Shown here piece after piece: positions 10,257-19,500 of a DNA stretch of 64,000 nt; the stretch's first letter is position 1; each line of letters opens with the position of its first letter. Under the pieces are notes generated by a model, which had not been told where the DNA came from, made no database searches, and saw only the letters and a list, made by a program, of their open reading frames with translations. Position numbers and translations under genes: made by a program. Source of the DNA: Faecalibacterium prausnitzii (lineage in GTDB: Bacteria > Bacillota > Clostridia > Oscillospirales > Ruminococcaceae). The stretch covers positions 62,001 to 126,000 of the forward strand of contig NZ_PXUP01000001.1 of NCBI RefSeq assembly GCF_003324185.1. Direction: 5' to 3'.

Positions 10257-12839
10257 ATGGAAGAAGATTATGTGATGATACCGGGCAGCGGAACCAAAAA
10301 GATCATCCGCGATGTCAAAAAGGAGATCGAGACGGCCTTCCTGGATTATTCCATGTCGGTCATCGTGTCCCGCGCCCTGCCCGATGTGCGGGACGGCTTG
10401 AAACCCGTCCACCGCCGCATCCTGTACACCATGCATGAGCGCGGCAACGACCCCAGCCATGCATACCGCAAATCCGCCGATACCGTTGGTGCGGTGCTGG
10501 GCTCTTACCACCCCCACGGCGACGCATCGGTCTACGACGCCATGGTACGTCTGGCACAGGACTTCTCGCTGCGCTATCCGCTGGTGGATGGTCAGGGTAA
10601 CTTTGGTTCTGTGGACGGCGACCCCCCGGCTGCTTACCGTTACACCGAGGCCCGCATGAGCCGCATGGCGGTGGAGATGCTGACCGATATCGAGAAGGAC
10701 ACCATCGACTGGGACCCCAACTTTGACGAGACCAAAAAGGAGCCCAGCGTGCTGCCCTGCCGCTTCCCCAACCTGCTGGTCAACGGCAGTCAGGGCATCG
10801 CAGTTGGTATGGCCACCAACATCCCGCCCCACAACCTGAGCGAGGTCATTGACGGCTGCATCGCCTATATCGATGACCCGGACATCGACCTGCCCGGCCT
10901 GATGGAGCACATCAAGGGCCCGGACTTCCCCACCGCCGGCATCATCATGGGACGCAGCGGCATCCGCGCCGCCTACGCCACCGGACGCGGCAAGATCACC
11001 CTGCGCGGCCGCGCCACCATTGAGGAAACCAAGAACGGCCGCACCCAGATCGTGATCACCGAGATCCCCTATATGGTCAACAAGGCGCGTCTCATCGAGC
11101 ACATGGCAGACCTTGTCAAGGAAAAGCGCATCGAGGGCATTACCGGCCTGAACGATGAGACTAACCGCAAGGGTATGCGCATCGTGGTGGATATCCGCAA
11201 GGACGCCAACGCACAGGTCATCCTGAACCAGCTGTACCAGTACACTCAGCTACAGGATACCGTGGGCGTCATTATGCTGGCTATCGACCATAAGGTGCCC
11301 AAGGTGCTCACCCTGAAGCAGATGCTGCAGAAGTATGTGGAGTTTCAGGATGAGGTGGTGCGCCGCCGCACCCAGTACGACCTGAAAAAGGCCAAGGAGC
11401 GCGCCCACATTCTGGAAGGTCTGAAGAAGGCCACCGACATCGTAGACGAGCTGATCGCTACCATCCGCGCCTGCAAGGGCGGCATGGCAGAAGCCAAGGC
11501 AGCCATCATGGAGCAGTTCGGCTTTGACGACCCGCAGGCAGACGCCATCGTCAAGCTGCAGCTGGGTCGTCTGGCTGGTCTGGAGATCTTGAAGATCGAG
11601 GAAGAGCTGGCAAGCCTGCAGGCCAAGATCGAGGACTGGGAAGCCATTCTGGCGGATGACGCCCGGGTGCTTGCCATCGTCAAGGACGAGCTGCTGGAAA
11701 TGAAGAAGCGCTTCGGCGACGAGCGCCGCACCGAGATCCAGTCCGTGACCGGTGAGGTGGATATCGAGGATCTGATCGCCGAGGAACAGTGCGTCTACAC
11801 CCTGACCGAGGCCGGTTATATCAAGCGTCAGCTCAAGGCCACCTATCAGGCACAGCGCCGCGGCGGACGCGGCATCTCCGGCATGACCCGCAAGGAAGAG
11901 GATATCGTGCAGGAGATGTTCGTAGGCTCCACCCACGACTATGTGCTCTTTGTCACCGACCGGGGCCGCCTGTTCCGCATCAAGGGCTACACCATCGCCG
12001 AGGGCAGCCGCACCAGCAAGGGCATGAACATTGTCAACCTGCTGCAGCTGGCGGAGGGCGAAAAGGTCACCAACATGATCTGCCAGAGCAAGGATGCCGA
12101 GCAGTCGGGCGGCTATGTGACCATGGTCACCAAGCAGGGTCTGATCAAGCGCACCCCGCTGGAACAGTACGCCAACATCCGCAAGAGCGGCCTGATCGGC
12201 ATTGCCCTGAACGAGGGCGATGCGCTGGCATGGACCCGCCTGACCTCCGGCCATGATATGCTCATCGTTGCCACCCGCAACGGTCAGGCCATCCGCTTCA
12301 ACGAGGAAAACGCCCGCCCGATGGGCCGTAACGGCCACGGCGTGCGCGCCATCCGTCTGGCGGAGGGCGATGAAGTTGTCGGCGTGTGCATCTGCCGCGA
12401 GGGCGGCACGGTGCTGACCGTGACCGAGAACGGCAAGGGACGCCGCTCCGATATCGACACCTACCGCATCACCGCGCGCGGCGGCAAGGGCATCCGCAAC
12501 TACGATGTGAGCCGCGACAAGGTTGCCGCCGTGAAGATCGTGGATGACGTGGATGACGTGCTGCTGAGCAGTCAGGAGGGCATCATCATCCGTCTGCACG
12601 TCAACGAGATCCCGCTGCAGAGCCGCTACGGCTCCGGCGTGCGGGTGATGCGTCTGGGCGAGAACGACAAGGTGATGGTGCTGGCACGCACCGACCACGA
12701 CGACGAGGCACAGACCGAGAAGATCGACGCTTCTGAGGCCGATGCCGAGCCCACCGCCGAGCAGCTGGCCGAGATGGAGGCTGCCGACGCAGCCGCCGCC
12801 ACCGAAGCCCCGGAGGCAGACCCCGAAGAGAAGGAATAA
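10257..12839 (+). CDS. gyrA: DNA gyrase subunit A
   Basis: GyrA breaks and rejoins DNA for gyrase. The 860-aa protein carries the winged-helix/tower core with catalytic Tyr129 (AAYRYTEAR), and a C-terminal beta-pinwheel with the GyrA box QRRGGRG that wraps DNA. The last about 45 residues form an acidic Ala/Glu tail. The position equivalent to E. coli Ser83 is Ala90 ([10 protein letters not shown]), followed by Ser91 and Asp94. GGAGGAAC precedes the ATG. Confidence 0.98.
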   Translation: MEEDYVMIPGSGTKKIIRDVKKEIETAFLDYSMSVIVSRALPDVRDGLKPVHRRILYTMHERGNDPSHAYRKSADTVGAVLGSYHPHGDASVYDAMVRLAQDFSLRYPLVDGQGNFGSVDGDPPAAYRYTEARMSRMAVEMLTDIEKDTIDWDPNFDETKKEPSVLPCRFPNLLVNGSQGIAVGMATNIPPHNLSEVIDGCIAYIDDPDIDLPGLMEHIKGPDFPTAGIIMGRSGIRAAYATGRGKITLRGRATIEETKNGRTQIVITEIPYMVNKARLIEHMADLVKEKRIEGITGLNDETNRKGMRIVVDIRKDANAQVILNQLYQYTQLQDTVGVIMLAIDHKVPKVLTLKQMLQKYVEFQDEVVRRRTQYDLKKAKERAHILEGLKKATDIVDELIATIRACKGGMAEAKAAIMEQFGFDDPQADAIVKLQLGRLAGLEILKIEEELASLQAKIEDWEAILADDARVLAIVKDELLEMKKRFGDERRTEIQSVTGEVDIEDLIAEEQCVYTLTEAGYIKRQLKATYQAQRRGGRGISGMTRKEEDIVQEMFVGSTHDYVLFVTDRGRLFRIKGYTIAEGSRTSKGMNIVNLLQLAEGEKVTNMICQSKDAEQSGGYVTMVTKQGLIKRTPLEQYANIRKSGLIGIALNEGDALAWTRLTSGHDMLIVATRNGQAIRFNEENARPMGRNGHGVRAIRLAEGDEVVGVCICREGGTVLTVTENGKGRRSDIDTYRITARGGKGIRNYDVSRDKVAAVKIVDDVDDVLLSSQEGIIIRLHVNEIPLQSRYGSGVRVMRLGENDKVMVLARTDHDDEAQTEKIDASEADAEPTAEQLAEMEAADAAAATEAPEADPEEKE

Positions 12840-12865
12840 TCTGCCTGCGCAATAATATTTCCTTT

Positions 12866-12985
12866 CGTGGGACGATTTGGAATGCCCGCCGCGTGCGCTT
12901 TGGGCATTTTCAGCGGAAAATTTATTTTATATTTTCGGGATAGCGGAACGCCTGCGGGCGTTCCGCTATCCCATTTTCACGGGAG
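12866..12985 (+). repeat. Two-hairpin structured repeat, copy A
   Basis: On the plus strand hairpin 1 pairs AATGCCC (12881-12887) with GGGCATT (12902-12908) around a loop containing CCGCGTGCGCTT. An AGCGGAAAA linker and AT-rich stretch follow. Hairpin 2 (12937-12972) is a perfect 16-bp stem closed by a TGCG tetraloop, followed by TTTTCACGG. Copies with different stem sequences occur at 13055, 14104 and 31183, with a shorter one at 24978. Confidence 0.8.
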
Positions 12986-12996
12986 AAGATCGTGTT

Positions 12997-13032
12997 CCGC
13001 AGCGCCGCGCTTTCGTAGAAAGCGGCGCTGCA
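12997..13032. repeat. Hairpin between repeat copies A and C
   Basis: GCAGCGCCGC pairs perfectly with GCGGCGCTGC across a 13-nt loop. It lies where two convergent structured repeats face each other. There is no T-tract, so it is not an obvious terminator. Confidence 0.55.
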
Positions 13033-13054
13033 ACTGCCGCTTGCCGTTACGACC

Positions 13055-13170
13055 CCTCCGGTGAAAATGCGTTTGGAGCGCTCCGCAGAGCGCGACAAAC
13101 GCGAAATTATAAATAATTCTTCCGCTATTGATGTGCAAAGCGCAGCGGAGCACATTTAAAATCGTTTCAC
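13055..13170 (-). repeat. Two-hairpin structured repeat, copy C
   Basis: Read on the minus strand, hairpin 1 uses ATGTGC/GCACAT (13131-13136 with 13150-13155). Hairpin 2 (13069-13102) has stems GCGTTTG/CAAACGC and GCGCTC/GAGCGC with a small internal loop and a TGCG tetraloop. Layout and linker match copy A but the stems differ in sequence. Confidence 0.78.
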
Positions 13171-13224
13171 CGTCAGGTTTGTCTGGACTTTGCCTTGAAG
13201 CTGTGCTAAAATAAACAAAATCAC

Positions 13225-13345
13225 AATACCCGTGGGGGAGTAGCAGGCGCTTTGCAGAGCGCAGCAAGTCAACATAATGACTGTTTCGGTCTGGCTTGCT
13301 TTCATTTGCGAGACTCATGTGTTTTGGTGCGTGTTTGCTGCGCCC
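13225..13345 (+). promoter_or_regulatory. yybP-ykoY manganese riboswitch aptamer
   Basis: The conserved GGGGAGTAG block (13234-13243) and the later GCGAGACTCATG block match the two halves of the yybP-ykoY Mn2+ aptamer. It lies upstream of mntP, the classic gene controlled by this riboswitch. The boundaries are approximate. Confidence 0.85.
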
Positions 13346-13373
13346 GTGCACATGGAGTGGATCTCAAAAAATC

Positions 13374-13418
13374 ACCCGGTCCCGGACGTACAATGCGCCC
13401 GGGGCCGGGTTTTGTTTT
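13374..13418 (+). terminator. Riboswitch expression-platform terminator
   Basis: ACCCGGTCCCGG pairs with the CCGGGGCCGGGT region, followed by TTTGTTTT. It lies between the Mn2+ aptamer and the mntP start and is the likely off-state structure. Confidence 0.75.
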
Positions 13419-13455
13419 GGTTTGGATTACGGTCAACAAACAGGAGGCAGACAGA

Positions 13456-14037
13456 ATGGAATGGAGTTTTGTATTTTTTCTCAACAGCGTTTTGCTGGGC
13501 GTGGGGCTTGCGATGGATGCGTTTTCGGTGTCCATGGCAAACGGTCTGCACGACCCGAAGATGACGAAAAGCACCATGGTGAAGATTGCGGGCACTTTCG
13601 GCATTTTTCAGGCCGCAATGCCTATGATCGGCTGGGTGTGCGTGCATACCATCGTGGAGCTGTTTGCGTCCTTTGAGACCCTGATCCCGTGGATCGCGCT
13701 GGCACTGCTGGGCTACATCGGCGGCAAGATGCTGCTGGACGGCATCCGGGGCGAGGAAGCCGAGGAGGCGGCGCAGCTCAGCGCCGGGGCGCTGTTCATG
13801 CAAGGCATTGCCACCAGCATCGATGCCCTTTCGGTGGGCTTCACCATCTCGGAATACGGCTGGTTGATGGCACTTACCGCTGCCATCATCATTGCGGTGG
13901 TCACCTTCATCCTCTGCATGGCAGGCTTGCGCATCGGCAAAAAGTTCGGCACACAGCTTTCCGGCAAGGCAAGTATTCTGGGCGGTGTCATCCTCATCGG
14001 CATCGGTCTGGAGATCTTCATCACCGGAGTGTTCTGA
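13456..14037 (+). CDS. mntP: Manganese efflux pump MntP
   Basis: MntP is a six-helix membrane exporter that lowers cytoplasmic Mn2+. The 193-aa protein has the two DUF204 repeats, each with a membrane Asp motif: AMDAFSVSMANG near residue 21 and SIDALSVGF near 118. I chose the ATG at 13456 with AGGAGG upstream; the reading frame is open from 13252 but that region is the riboswitch. Mn2+ binding to the leader should switch expression on. Confidence 0.95.
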   Translation: MEWSFVFFLNSVLLGVGLAMDAFSVSMANGLHDPKMTKSTMVKIAGTFGIFQAAMPMIGWVCVHTIVELFASFETLIPWIALALLGYIGGKMLLDGIRGEEAEEAAQLSAGALFMQGIATSIDALSVGFTISEYGWLMALTAAIIIAVVTFILCMAGLRIGKKFGTQLSGKASILGGVILIGIGLEIFITGVF

Positions 14038-14044
14038 ATATAAC

Positions 14045-14079
14045 AAGCCCGGAGCGTCTGCGGACACTCCGGGCTTTTG
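14045..14079 (+). terminator. mntP terminator with TGCG loop
   Basis: AGCCCGGAGCGTC pairs with GACACTCCGGGCT around a TGCG tetraloop, followed by TTTTG. The loop is the same as in the dispersed structured repeats. Confidence 0.8.
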
Positions 14080-14103
14080 CCTGTGATGGATACCCCTTTA
14101 TAA

Positions 14104-14225
14104 TTACTTCCGTGAAAAAGCGAAATGGGAAAATCCGCAGATTTTCCCATTTCGCAAATAAAAAATAATTTTTCCGCTGAAGATGCCCAGAGCAACGCGG
14201 AGGGCATTTTAAATCGTCTTTGTTC
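14104..14225 (-). repeat. Two-hairpin structured repeat, copy B
   Basis: Read on the minus strand: hairpin 1 ATGCCC/GGGCAT (14183-14188 with 14202-14207), then an AGCGGAAAAATTATTTTT linker. Hairpin 2 is a perfect 16-bp stem at 14120-14155 with stem GCGAAATGGGAAAATC and TGCG loop, then TTTTTCACGG. The stem is AT-richer than in copy A yet fully paired. Confidence 0.8.
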
Positions 14226-14243
14226 CCCGTGGAACAATTTGAC

Positions 14244-14930
14244 TTATTTCATGTTTTCCGGCTCAAAAAAGTCGGCATATTCCTTGGTCAGCTTGCTGCC
14301 AAGGCGGCGGATGCCGCCGTACAGGTGGCGCTCCACCAGCGGCTCAAAGGCGGCAAGGTCGCACCGCTCGATGGCGTTCAGCAGGTTGCGGTGGTCTGCA
14401 ATCACCTCGTCCAGCCCGCCGGTGGTCATGGTGTCCAGCATACGGAACCGGCTGTAATCGGCGTGGGCATTCTGCAGGGTGCTCCACAGGTACATCTTAT
14501 CCATGGCGGCAAACCACGTCTCGTGCAGGCGGCAGTCCATCTCGTACAGCTTGTTGAAGTCCGGGTTCTCGGCGCGGGCCAGCGCCTCGTAGGCGTCCAC
14601 CCGCGCACGGATCTGCGCCCGCTGCGCCGGGGTGGCGATGGGGGCAAAGTCCCGCAGAATGCGCCCCTCCACGGCGGTGCGCTCGTAGATCAGCTCGTCC
14701 ACGATGCGCCGGTTCAGCCGGGTGACGGTGGTGCCCTTGTAGGGCACGATGCGCACCAGCCCGTTTTCCTGCAATTTTTGCAGCACCACCCGGATCAGGG
14801 AGCGCGGCGCACCGAACCGGGCGCACAGTGGGTTCTCGCTCAGCGAAGAGCCGGGACGGATGGTCAGGTCGATGATCTCCCGTTCCAGCACGGCGTAAAT
14901 TTCGGCATCAGTCTTGTATTGCTGTTCCAT
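14244..14930 (-). CDS. GntR-family (FadR/FCD type) transcriptional regulator
   Basis: The product is a 228-aa cytoplasmic regulator with an N-terminal winged helix (about residues 15-70, motif GSSLSENPLCARFGAPRSLIRVVLQKLQ). An all-helical FCD-type ligand domain (about 80-220) usually binds a carboxylate. A GTG at 14939 is possible, but the ATG at 14930 has AGGTGAG at good spacing. It follows the RluA gene on the same strand and probably forms an operon with it. The ligand and targets are unknown. Confidence 0.85.
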   Translation of the reverse strand: MEQQYKTDAEIYAVLEREIIDLTIRPGSSLSENPLCARFGAPRSLIRVVLQKLQENGLVRIVPYKGTTVTRLNRRIVDELIYERTAVEGRILRDFAPIATPAQRAQIRARVDAYEALARAENPDFNKLYEMDCRLHETWFAAMDKMYLWSTLQNAHADYSRFRMLDTMTTGGLDEVIADHRNLLNAIERCDLAAFEPLVERHLYGGIRRLGSKLTKEYADFFEPENMK

Positions 14931-14931
14931 A

Positions 14932-15627
14932 TCACTCACCTAGTTCCAAAAACTCCTTCCACGGTGCGGCGGCGGGCAGGGGCAGAGAAAAGGCCATGGG
15001 CTTGCCGGTGTCCGGGTGCACAAAGCGCAGGCCGCAGCTTTGCAGGGCAATGCTGCCCTTCTGGCGGCTGCCGTATTTGCCGTCGCCGTACAGCGGGTGC
15101 CTGCGGCTGGCAAACTGCACCCGGATCTGATGGGTGCGCCCGGTGTGCAGGGTGATCTCGGCAAGGCTGTTCTCCCCTGCCGTGGCAAGGATGCGGTATT
15201 CCAGCACCGCCTCCCGCACCCCTTTGCGGGGACGGCTGACCGGGAACACCCTGCCCTTGCGGCTGTCCTTGAACAGGTAATCCCGCAGCACCCCGGCGGC
15301 GGGCAGCTGCGCGTCCGGCGCACCGGCAATGATTGCGCGGTACTGCTTGACGAACTGCGGCGCGGCGGCTTTGCCCTCGGCGCGGCCATCCTGCACGGCA
15401 TAGGCGTCCTGACTTTGGGTCACCTGACGGCTCAGGGCGGCGGCAGCTGCCGGGGTGCGGGCATAGACCATCAACCCGGACACTCCGGTGTCCAACCGGT
15501 GCACCACCCCCACAAAGGCATCAGGTGCGTTCCAGTGCGCCCGCAGCGCGGCGGGCACGCCCTCCTCGCTGGAAAGCCCGGCGGGCTTGTCCAGCACCAC
15601 AAGGGCGGCGTCCTCGTATAAGATCAC
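14932..15627 (-). CDS. RluA-family pseudouridine synthase
   Basis: This 231-aa enzyme isomerizes uridines in rRNA or tRNA. It has the catalytic motif HRLDTGVSGLMVYAR near residue 43 (Asp is the nucleophile) and the family's C-terminal RTHQIRVQFA and HPLYGDGKYG motifs. No N-terminal S4 domain is present, as in RluA/RluC-short forms. The start is a GTG overlapping the nudF stop (GTGA). The specific RNA target cannot be told from sequence. Confidence 0.92.
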   Translation of the reverse strand: MILYEDAALVVLDKPAGLSSEEGVPAALRAHWNAPDAFVGVVHRLDTGVSGLMVYARTPAAAAALSRQVTQSQDAYAVQDGRAEGKAAAPQFVKQYRAIIAGAPDAQLPAAGVLRDYLFKDSRKGRVFPVSRPRKGVREAVLEYRILATAGENSLAEITLHTGRTHQIRVQFASRRHPLYGDGKYGSRQKGSIALQSCGLRFVHPDTGKPMAFSLPLPAAAPWKEFLELGE

Positions 15628-16178
15628 AGCTTGCCCTCGGCCAGCAGAGCCTTCAGCTTCAGGATGCCCGCAATGGTCTTGCCGTCTTTAATTTCGCCGC
15701 TCATGACCATCTGATACGCCTTTTCCAGCGGCACACGGTCGGGGGTCAGGAACTCGTCCGCATCAAGGTGCATCTTGGTCTCGTGCAGACCGGTGGCTAC
15801 CCAAGTATAGATGACCTCGGTATCGTAGCCCACGGTGGGGTAGAATTCGCCCAGCGAGATGTAGTTGTCGGCGGTCAGGCCGCACTCCTCTTCCAGCTCC
15901 CGCTTGGCGGCTGCAAAGGGGTCCTCGCCCTTTTCCAGCTTACCGGCGGGCAACTCCCACAACTGCTGCTGCATGGCATAGCGGAACTGCCGCACCATGC
16001 AGATGGTGCCGTCTGCAAAATAAGGCAGGATGCAGGCACCGCCGTGGTGATGCACCACCTCGCGGGTAGCGGTCTTGCCGTTTTCCAGCAGTGCGGTGTC
16101 CTTGGTCAGGGTGATGACCCGCCCCTCGAACAGGGTCTCGCTGGAGAGAGTTTTTTCAAAGTGTACTGTATCGTTCAT
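15624..16178 (-). CDS. nudF: NUDIX hydrolase, probable ADP-ribose pyrophosphatase
   Basis: The 184-aa protein carries the NUDIX box GKLEKGEDPFAAAKREL...EEC near residues 79-101, with the preceding WELPAG typical of ADP-ribose pyrophosphatases. It would hydrolyse ADP-ribose to AMP and ribose-5-phosphate. It is the first gene of the nudF-rluA-gntR cluster and overlaps the next gene by 4 nt. Exact substrate specificity is inferred from the subfamily only. Confidence 0.9.
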   Translation of the reverse strand: MNDTVHFEKTLSSETLFEGRVITLTKDTALLENGKTATREVVHHHGGACILPYFADGTICMVRQFRYAMQQQLWELPAGKLEKGEDPFAAAKRELEEECGLTADNYISLGEFYPTVGYDTEVIYTWVATGLHETKMHLDADEFLTPDRVPLEKAYQMVMSGEIKDGKTIAGILKLKALLAEGKL

Positions 16179-16224
16179 TTACCTTACGCCCCTTTTCCGG
16201 CGCTGCGCCGGTTTTATGCTCTCA

Positions 16225-16253
16225 GTTTACGGCAAAGTACGGTTTGTTGTCAA
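16225..16253 (-). promoter_or_regulatory. Probable nudF operon promoter
   Basis: On the minus strand TTGACA (16253-16248) is followed after 17 bp by GTAAAC (16230-16225). The -10 is weak but spacing and position fit. Confidence 0.45.
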
Positions 16254-16431
16254 TAAAGATATGATAAATACAAGGGGAGGGAGTTCCCTCTTGCGAAAAA
16301 ATCACAATTTCTGGAAGAGCCCGCCCCCCAAAACCGAAAATCTGCATCACTGCTTGCTTTAACGCACTAAAGAAAGTACAAAACCGCTAAAAAATTTCTT
16401 AATTTTTGGTGCGTTTGTCGGGCGGTTTGCG

Positions 16432-16460
16432 TTTACTTTATTGCCGGAATCTGCTATTAT
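16432..16460 (+). promoter_or_regulatory. nifJ promoter
   Basis: TTTACT (16432-16437) and TATTAT (16455-16460) with 17-bp spacing lie about 100 bp before nifJ. The rest of the 16179-16431 spacer shows nothing else I can name. Confidence 0.65.
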
Positions 16461-16475
16461 AGTATACAAGCAATA

Positions 16476-16531
16476 GTGCCTTTTATGGGGTTCTCCGGTC
16501 CCAGCGGGCATATTGCCCCGCGCAAAAGGTA
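16476..16531 (+). promoter_or_regulatory. Structured 5' leader of nifJ
   Basis: GTGCCTTTT and GGGG (16476-16493) can pair with CCCC and AAAAGGTAC (16515-16531) with one G-U pair, enclosing a small GGGC/GCCC hairpin. The fold ends just before the GGAGGAAG ribosome site. It may stabilise or regulate this highly expressed message. No known riboswitch family was recognised. Confidence 0.45.
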
Positions 16532-16559
16532 CCAAATTCTGAATAATGGAGGAAGAAAA

Positions 16560-19500
16560 ATGCCTAGAGCAAAGCAAACTATGGATGGCAATACCGCTGC
16601 CGCCCATGTAGCGTATGCCTACACGGACGTGGCTGCCATCTACCCCATTACCCCGTCTTCTCCGATGGCTGACTCTGTGGACCAGTGGTCTGCAGCCGGC
16701 CAGAAGAACATCTTCGGCAACCAGGTCAAGGTCGTTGAGATGGAGTCCGAGGCCGGCGCCGCTGGTGCTGTCCACGGCTCTCTGGGTGCAGGTGCTGTTA
16801 CCACCACCTTCACCGCTTCTCAGGGCCTGCTGCTGATGATCCCCAACATGTACAAGATCGCTGCTGAGCAGCTGCCCTGCGTGTTCGATGTTTCTGCACG
16901 TACCGTTGCTACCCAGTCCCTGAACATCTTTGGTGATCACAGCGACGTTATGGCTTGCCGCCAGACCGGCTTTGCAATGCTGGTCGAGAGCAGCGTGCAG
17001 GAAGTTATGGATCTGTCCCCTGTCGCACATCTGTGCGCCATCGAGGGCAAGGTTCCCTTCCTGAACTTCTTCGATGGCTTCCGTACCTCTCACGAGTACC
17101 AGAAGATCGAGAAGTGGGACTACGCTGATCTGAAGGAAATGTGCAACATGGAGGCTGTTGAGGAGTTCCGCAAGAAGGCTCTGAACCCCGAAAGCCCCAA
17201 GATGCGCGGTTCCCACGAGAACGGCGACGTGTTCTTCCAGCACCGCGAGGCCTGCAACAGCGTTTACAACGCTCTGCCGGCTGTTGTTGAGAAGTACATG
17301 GCTAAGATCAACGCAAAGCTGGGCACCAACTACGATCTGTTCAACTACTACGGCGCAGCCGATGCTGACCGCGTGATCGTGGCTATGGGCTCCATCTGCG
17401 ACGTTGCTGACGAGGTCATCGACTACCTGAACGCCAAGGGCGAGAAGGTCGGTATCATCAAGGTCCGCCTGTACCGTCCCTGGGTGTCCTCCGCTCTGCT
17501 GAAGGTCCTGCCCAAGACCGCCAAGAAGGTGGCTGTGCTGGACCGCACCAAGGAGCCCGGCTCTCTGGGCGAGCCCCTGTATCTGGATGTTGCCGCTACC
17601 CTGCGTGAGGCTGGCCTGAACGATATCGTTCTGACCGGCGGCCGCTACGGTCTGGGCAGCAAGGACACTCCCCCGTCCTCCATCTTCGCTCTGTACAAGG
17701 AGCTGGAGAAGGATCAGCCGAAGGAGCGTTTCACTCTGGGTATCACCGATGACGTCACCTTCCTGTCCCTGCCCGAGGTCAAGCCCGCTCCCATCACCGC
17801 AGCTGCTGGCACCAAGGAGTGCAAGTTCTGGGGTCTGGGCGGCGACGGCACCGTCGGCGCAAACAAGAACTCCGTCAAGATCATTGGCGACCATACCGAC
17901 AAGTATGTTCAGGCATACTTCCAGTATGACTCCAAGAAGACCGGCGGCGTGACCATCAGCCACCTGCGTTTCGGCGACAAGCCCATCCGCAGCCCCTACT
18001 ACATCAACCAGGCTGACTTCGTGGCCTGCCACAACCCCGCTTACATCCACATGGGCATGAAGATGGTCCAGGATGTCAAGCCCGGCGGCGTGTTCATGAT
18101 CAACTGCCAGTGGTCCGATGAGGAGCTGGGCCAGCACCTGAACGCCGAGGCAAAGAAGTATATCGCTGACAACAACATCCAGCTGTATACCATCAATGCT
18201 ATCGATAAGGCTATCGAGATCGGCATGGGCAAGCGCACCAACACCATCCTGCAGTCTGCATTCTTCAAGCTGGCTGACGTCATGCCCATCGAGGATGCCG
18301 TCAACTTCATGAAGCAGGCCGCTCAGAAGAGCTACGGCAAGAAGGGCCAGGACGTCGTTGAGATGAACTGGAAGGCCATTGACGCAGGCGTTGACGCTAT
18401 CCACAAGGTAGACGTGCCCGCATCCTGGTCCAACCCCGAGGCTGATCCCGCACCCAAGGCTCTGGCTGGCCGTCCGGAACTGGTCAAGCAGATCCGCGAG
18501 GTCATGGAGCCCATTGCCCGTATGGACGGCGACAGCCTGCCTGTCTCCTCCTTCGTGGCAAATGCAAACGGCGAGTGGGAGCAGGGCGCTTCTGCATACG
18601 AGAAGCGCGGCACCGCTGTCAACGTCCCCGAGTGGGATGCTGCAAAGTGCGTTGGCTGCAACCAGTGTGCATTCGTGTGCTCTCATGCAACCATCCGTCC
18701 CTTCCTGCTGACCGCTGACGAGCTGGCAGCTGCTCCTGCCCAGACCAAGAGCCGCGATAACAAGCTGACCCCCGAGTACAAGTTTGTTATGGCTGTTTCT
18801 CCGCTGGACTGCATGGGCTGCGGCGAGTGCGTCACCGTCTGCCCCACCAAGGCTATCACCATGGTTCCTCAGGACAGCCAGGCCGATCAGCAGGCAGTCT
18901 TTGACTACTGCGTGGCCAACATCTCCAAGAAGGCTACCAAGATGGCTGATGACACCGTCATGGGCTCTCAGTTCAACCAGCCCCTGCTGGAGTTCTCTGG
19001 CTCCTGCGCAGGCTGTGCCGAGACCTCTTACGCTCGCCTGATCACTCAGCTGTTCGGCGAGAAGATGTACATCTCCAACGCTACCGGCTGCTCCTCCATC
19101 TGGGGCGGCACCGCTTCCATCTCTCCGTACACCGTCAACAAGGACAGCGGCCATGGTCCTGCATGGTGCAACTCCCTGTTCGAGGATAACGCAGAGCATG
19201 GTCTGGGCCTGTACATCGGCCAGAAGACCATCCGCGAGAACCTGATCAAGGAGATCGCAGAGGTTGCTGGTTCCGACAAGGCTTCTGCTGAGCTGAAGGC
19301 TGCTTACGAGAAGTTCATCGCAACCAAGAACAACACCAAGGCCAACGACGAGCCCGCAAAGGCCCTGATCGCTGAGCTGGAGAAGGCTGCTGCTGCCGGC
19401 TGCGAGAAGTCTGCAGAGATCCTGAAGAGCAAGCAGTACATCGCCAAGAAGTCCGTCTGGATCTTCGGCGGCGACGGCTGGGCATACGACATCGGCTTCG

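Noticed and set aside
10515-10540. Acquired quinolone-resistance mutation in gyrA
   Set aside because: The Ala at the Ser83-equivalent position may be the ancestral state of the lineage; sequence alone cannot show that it was selected.
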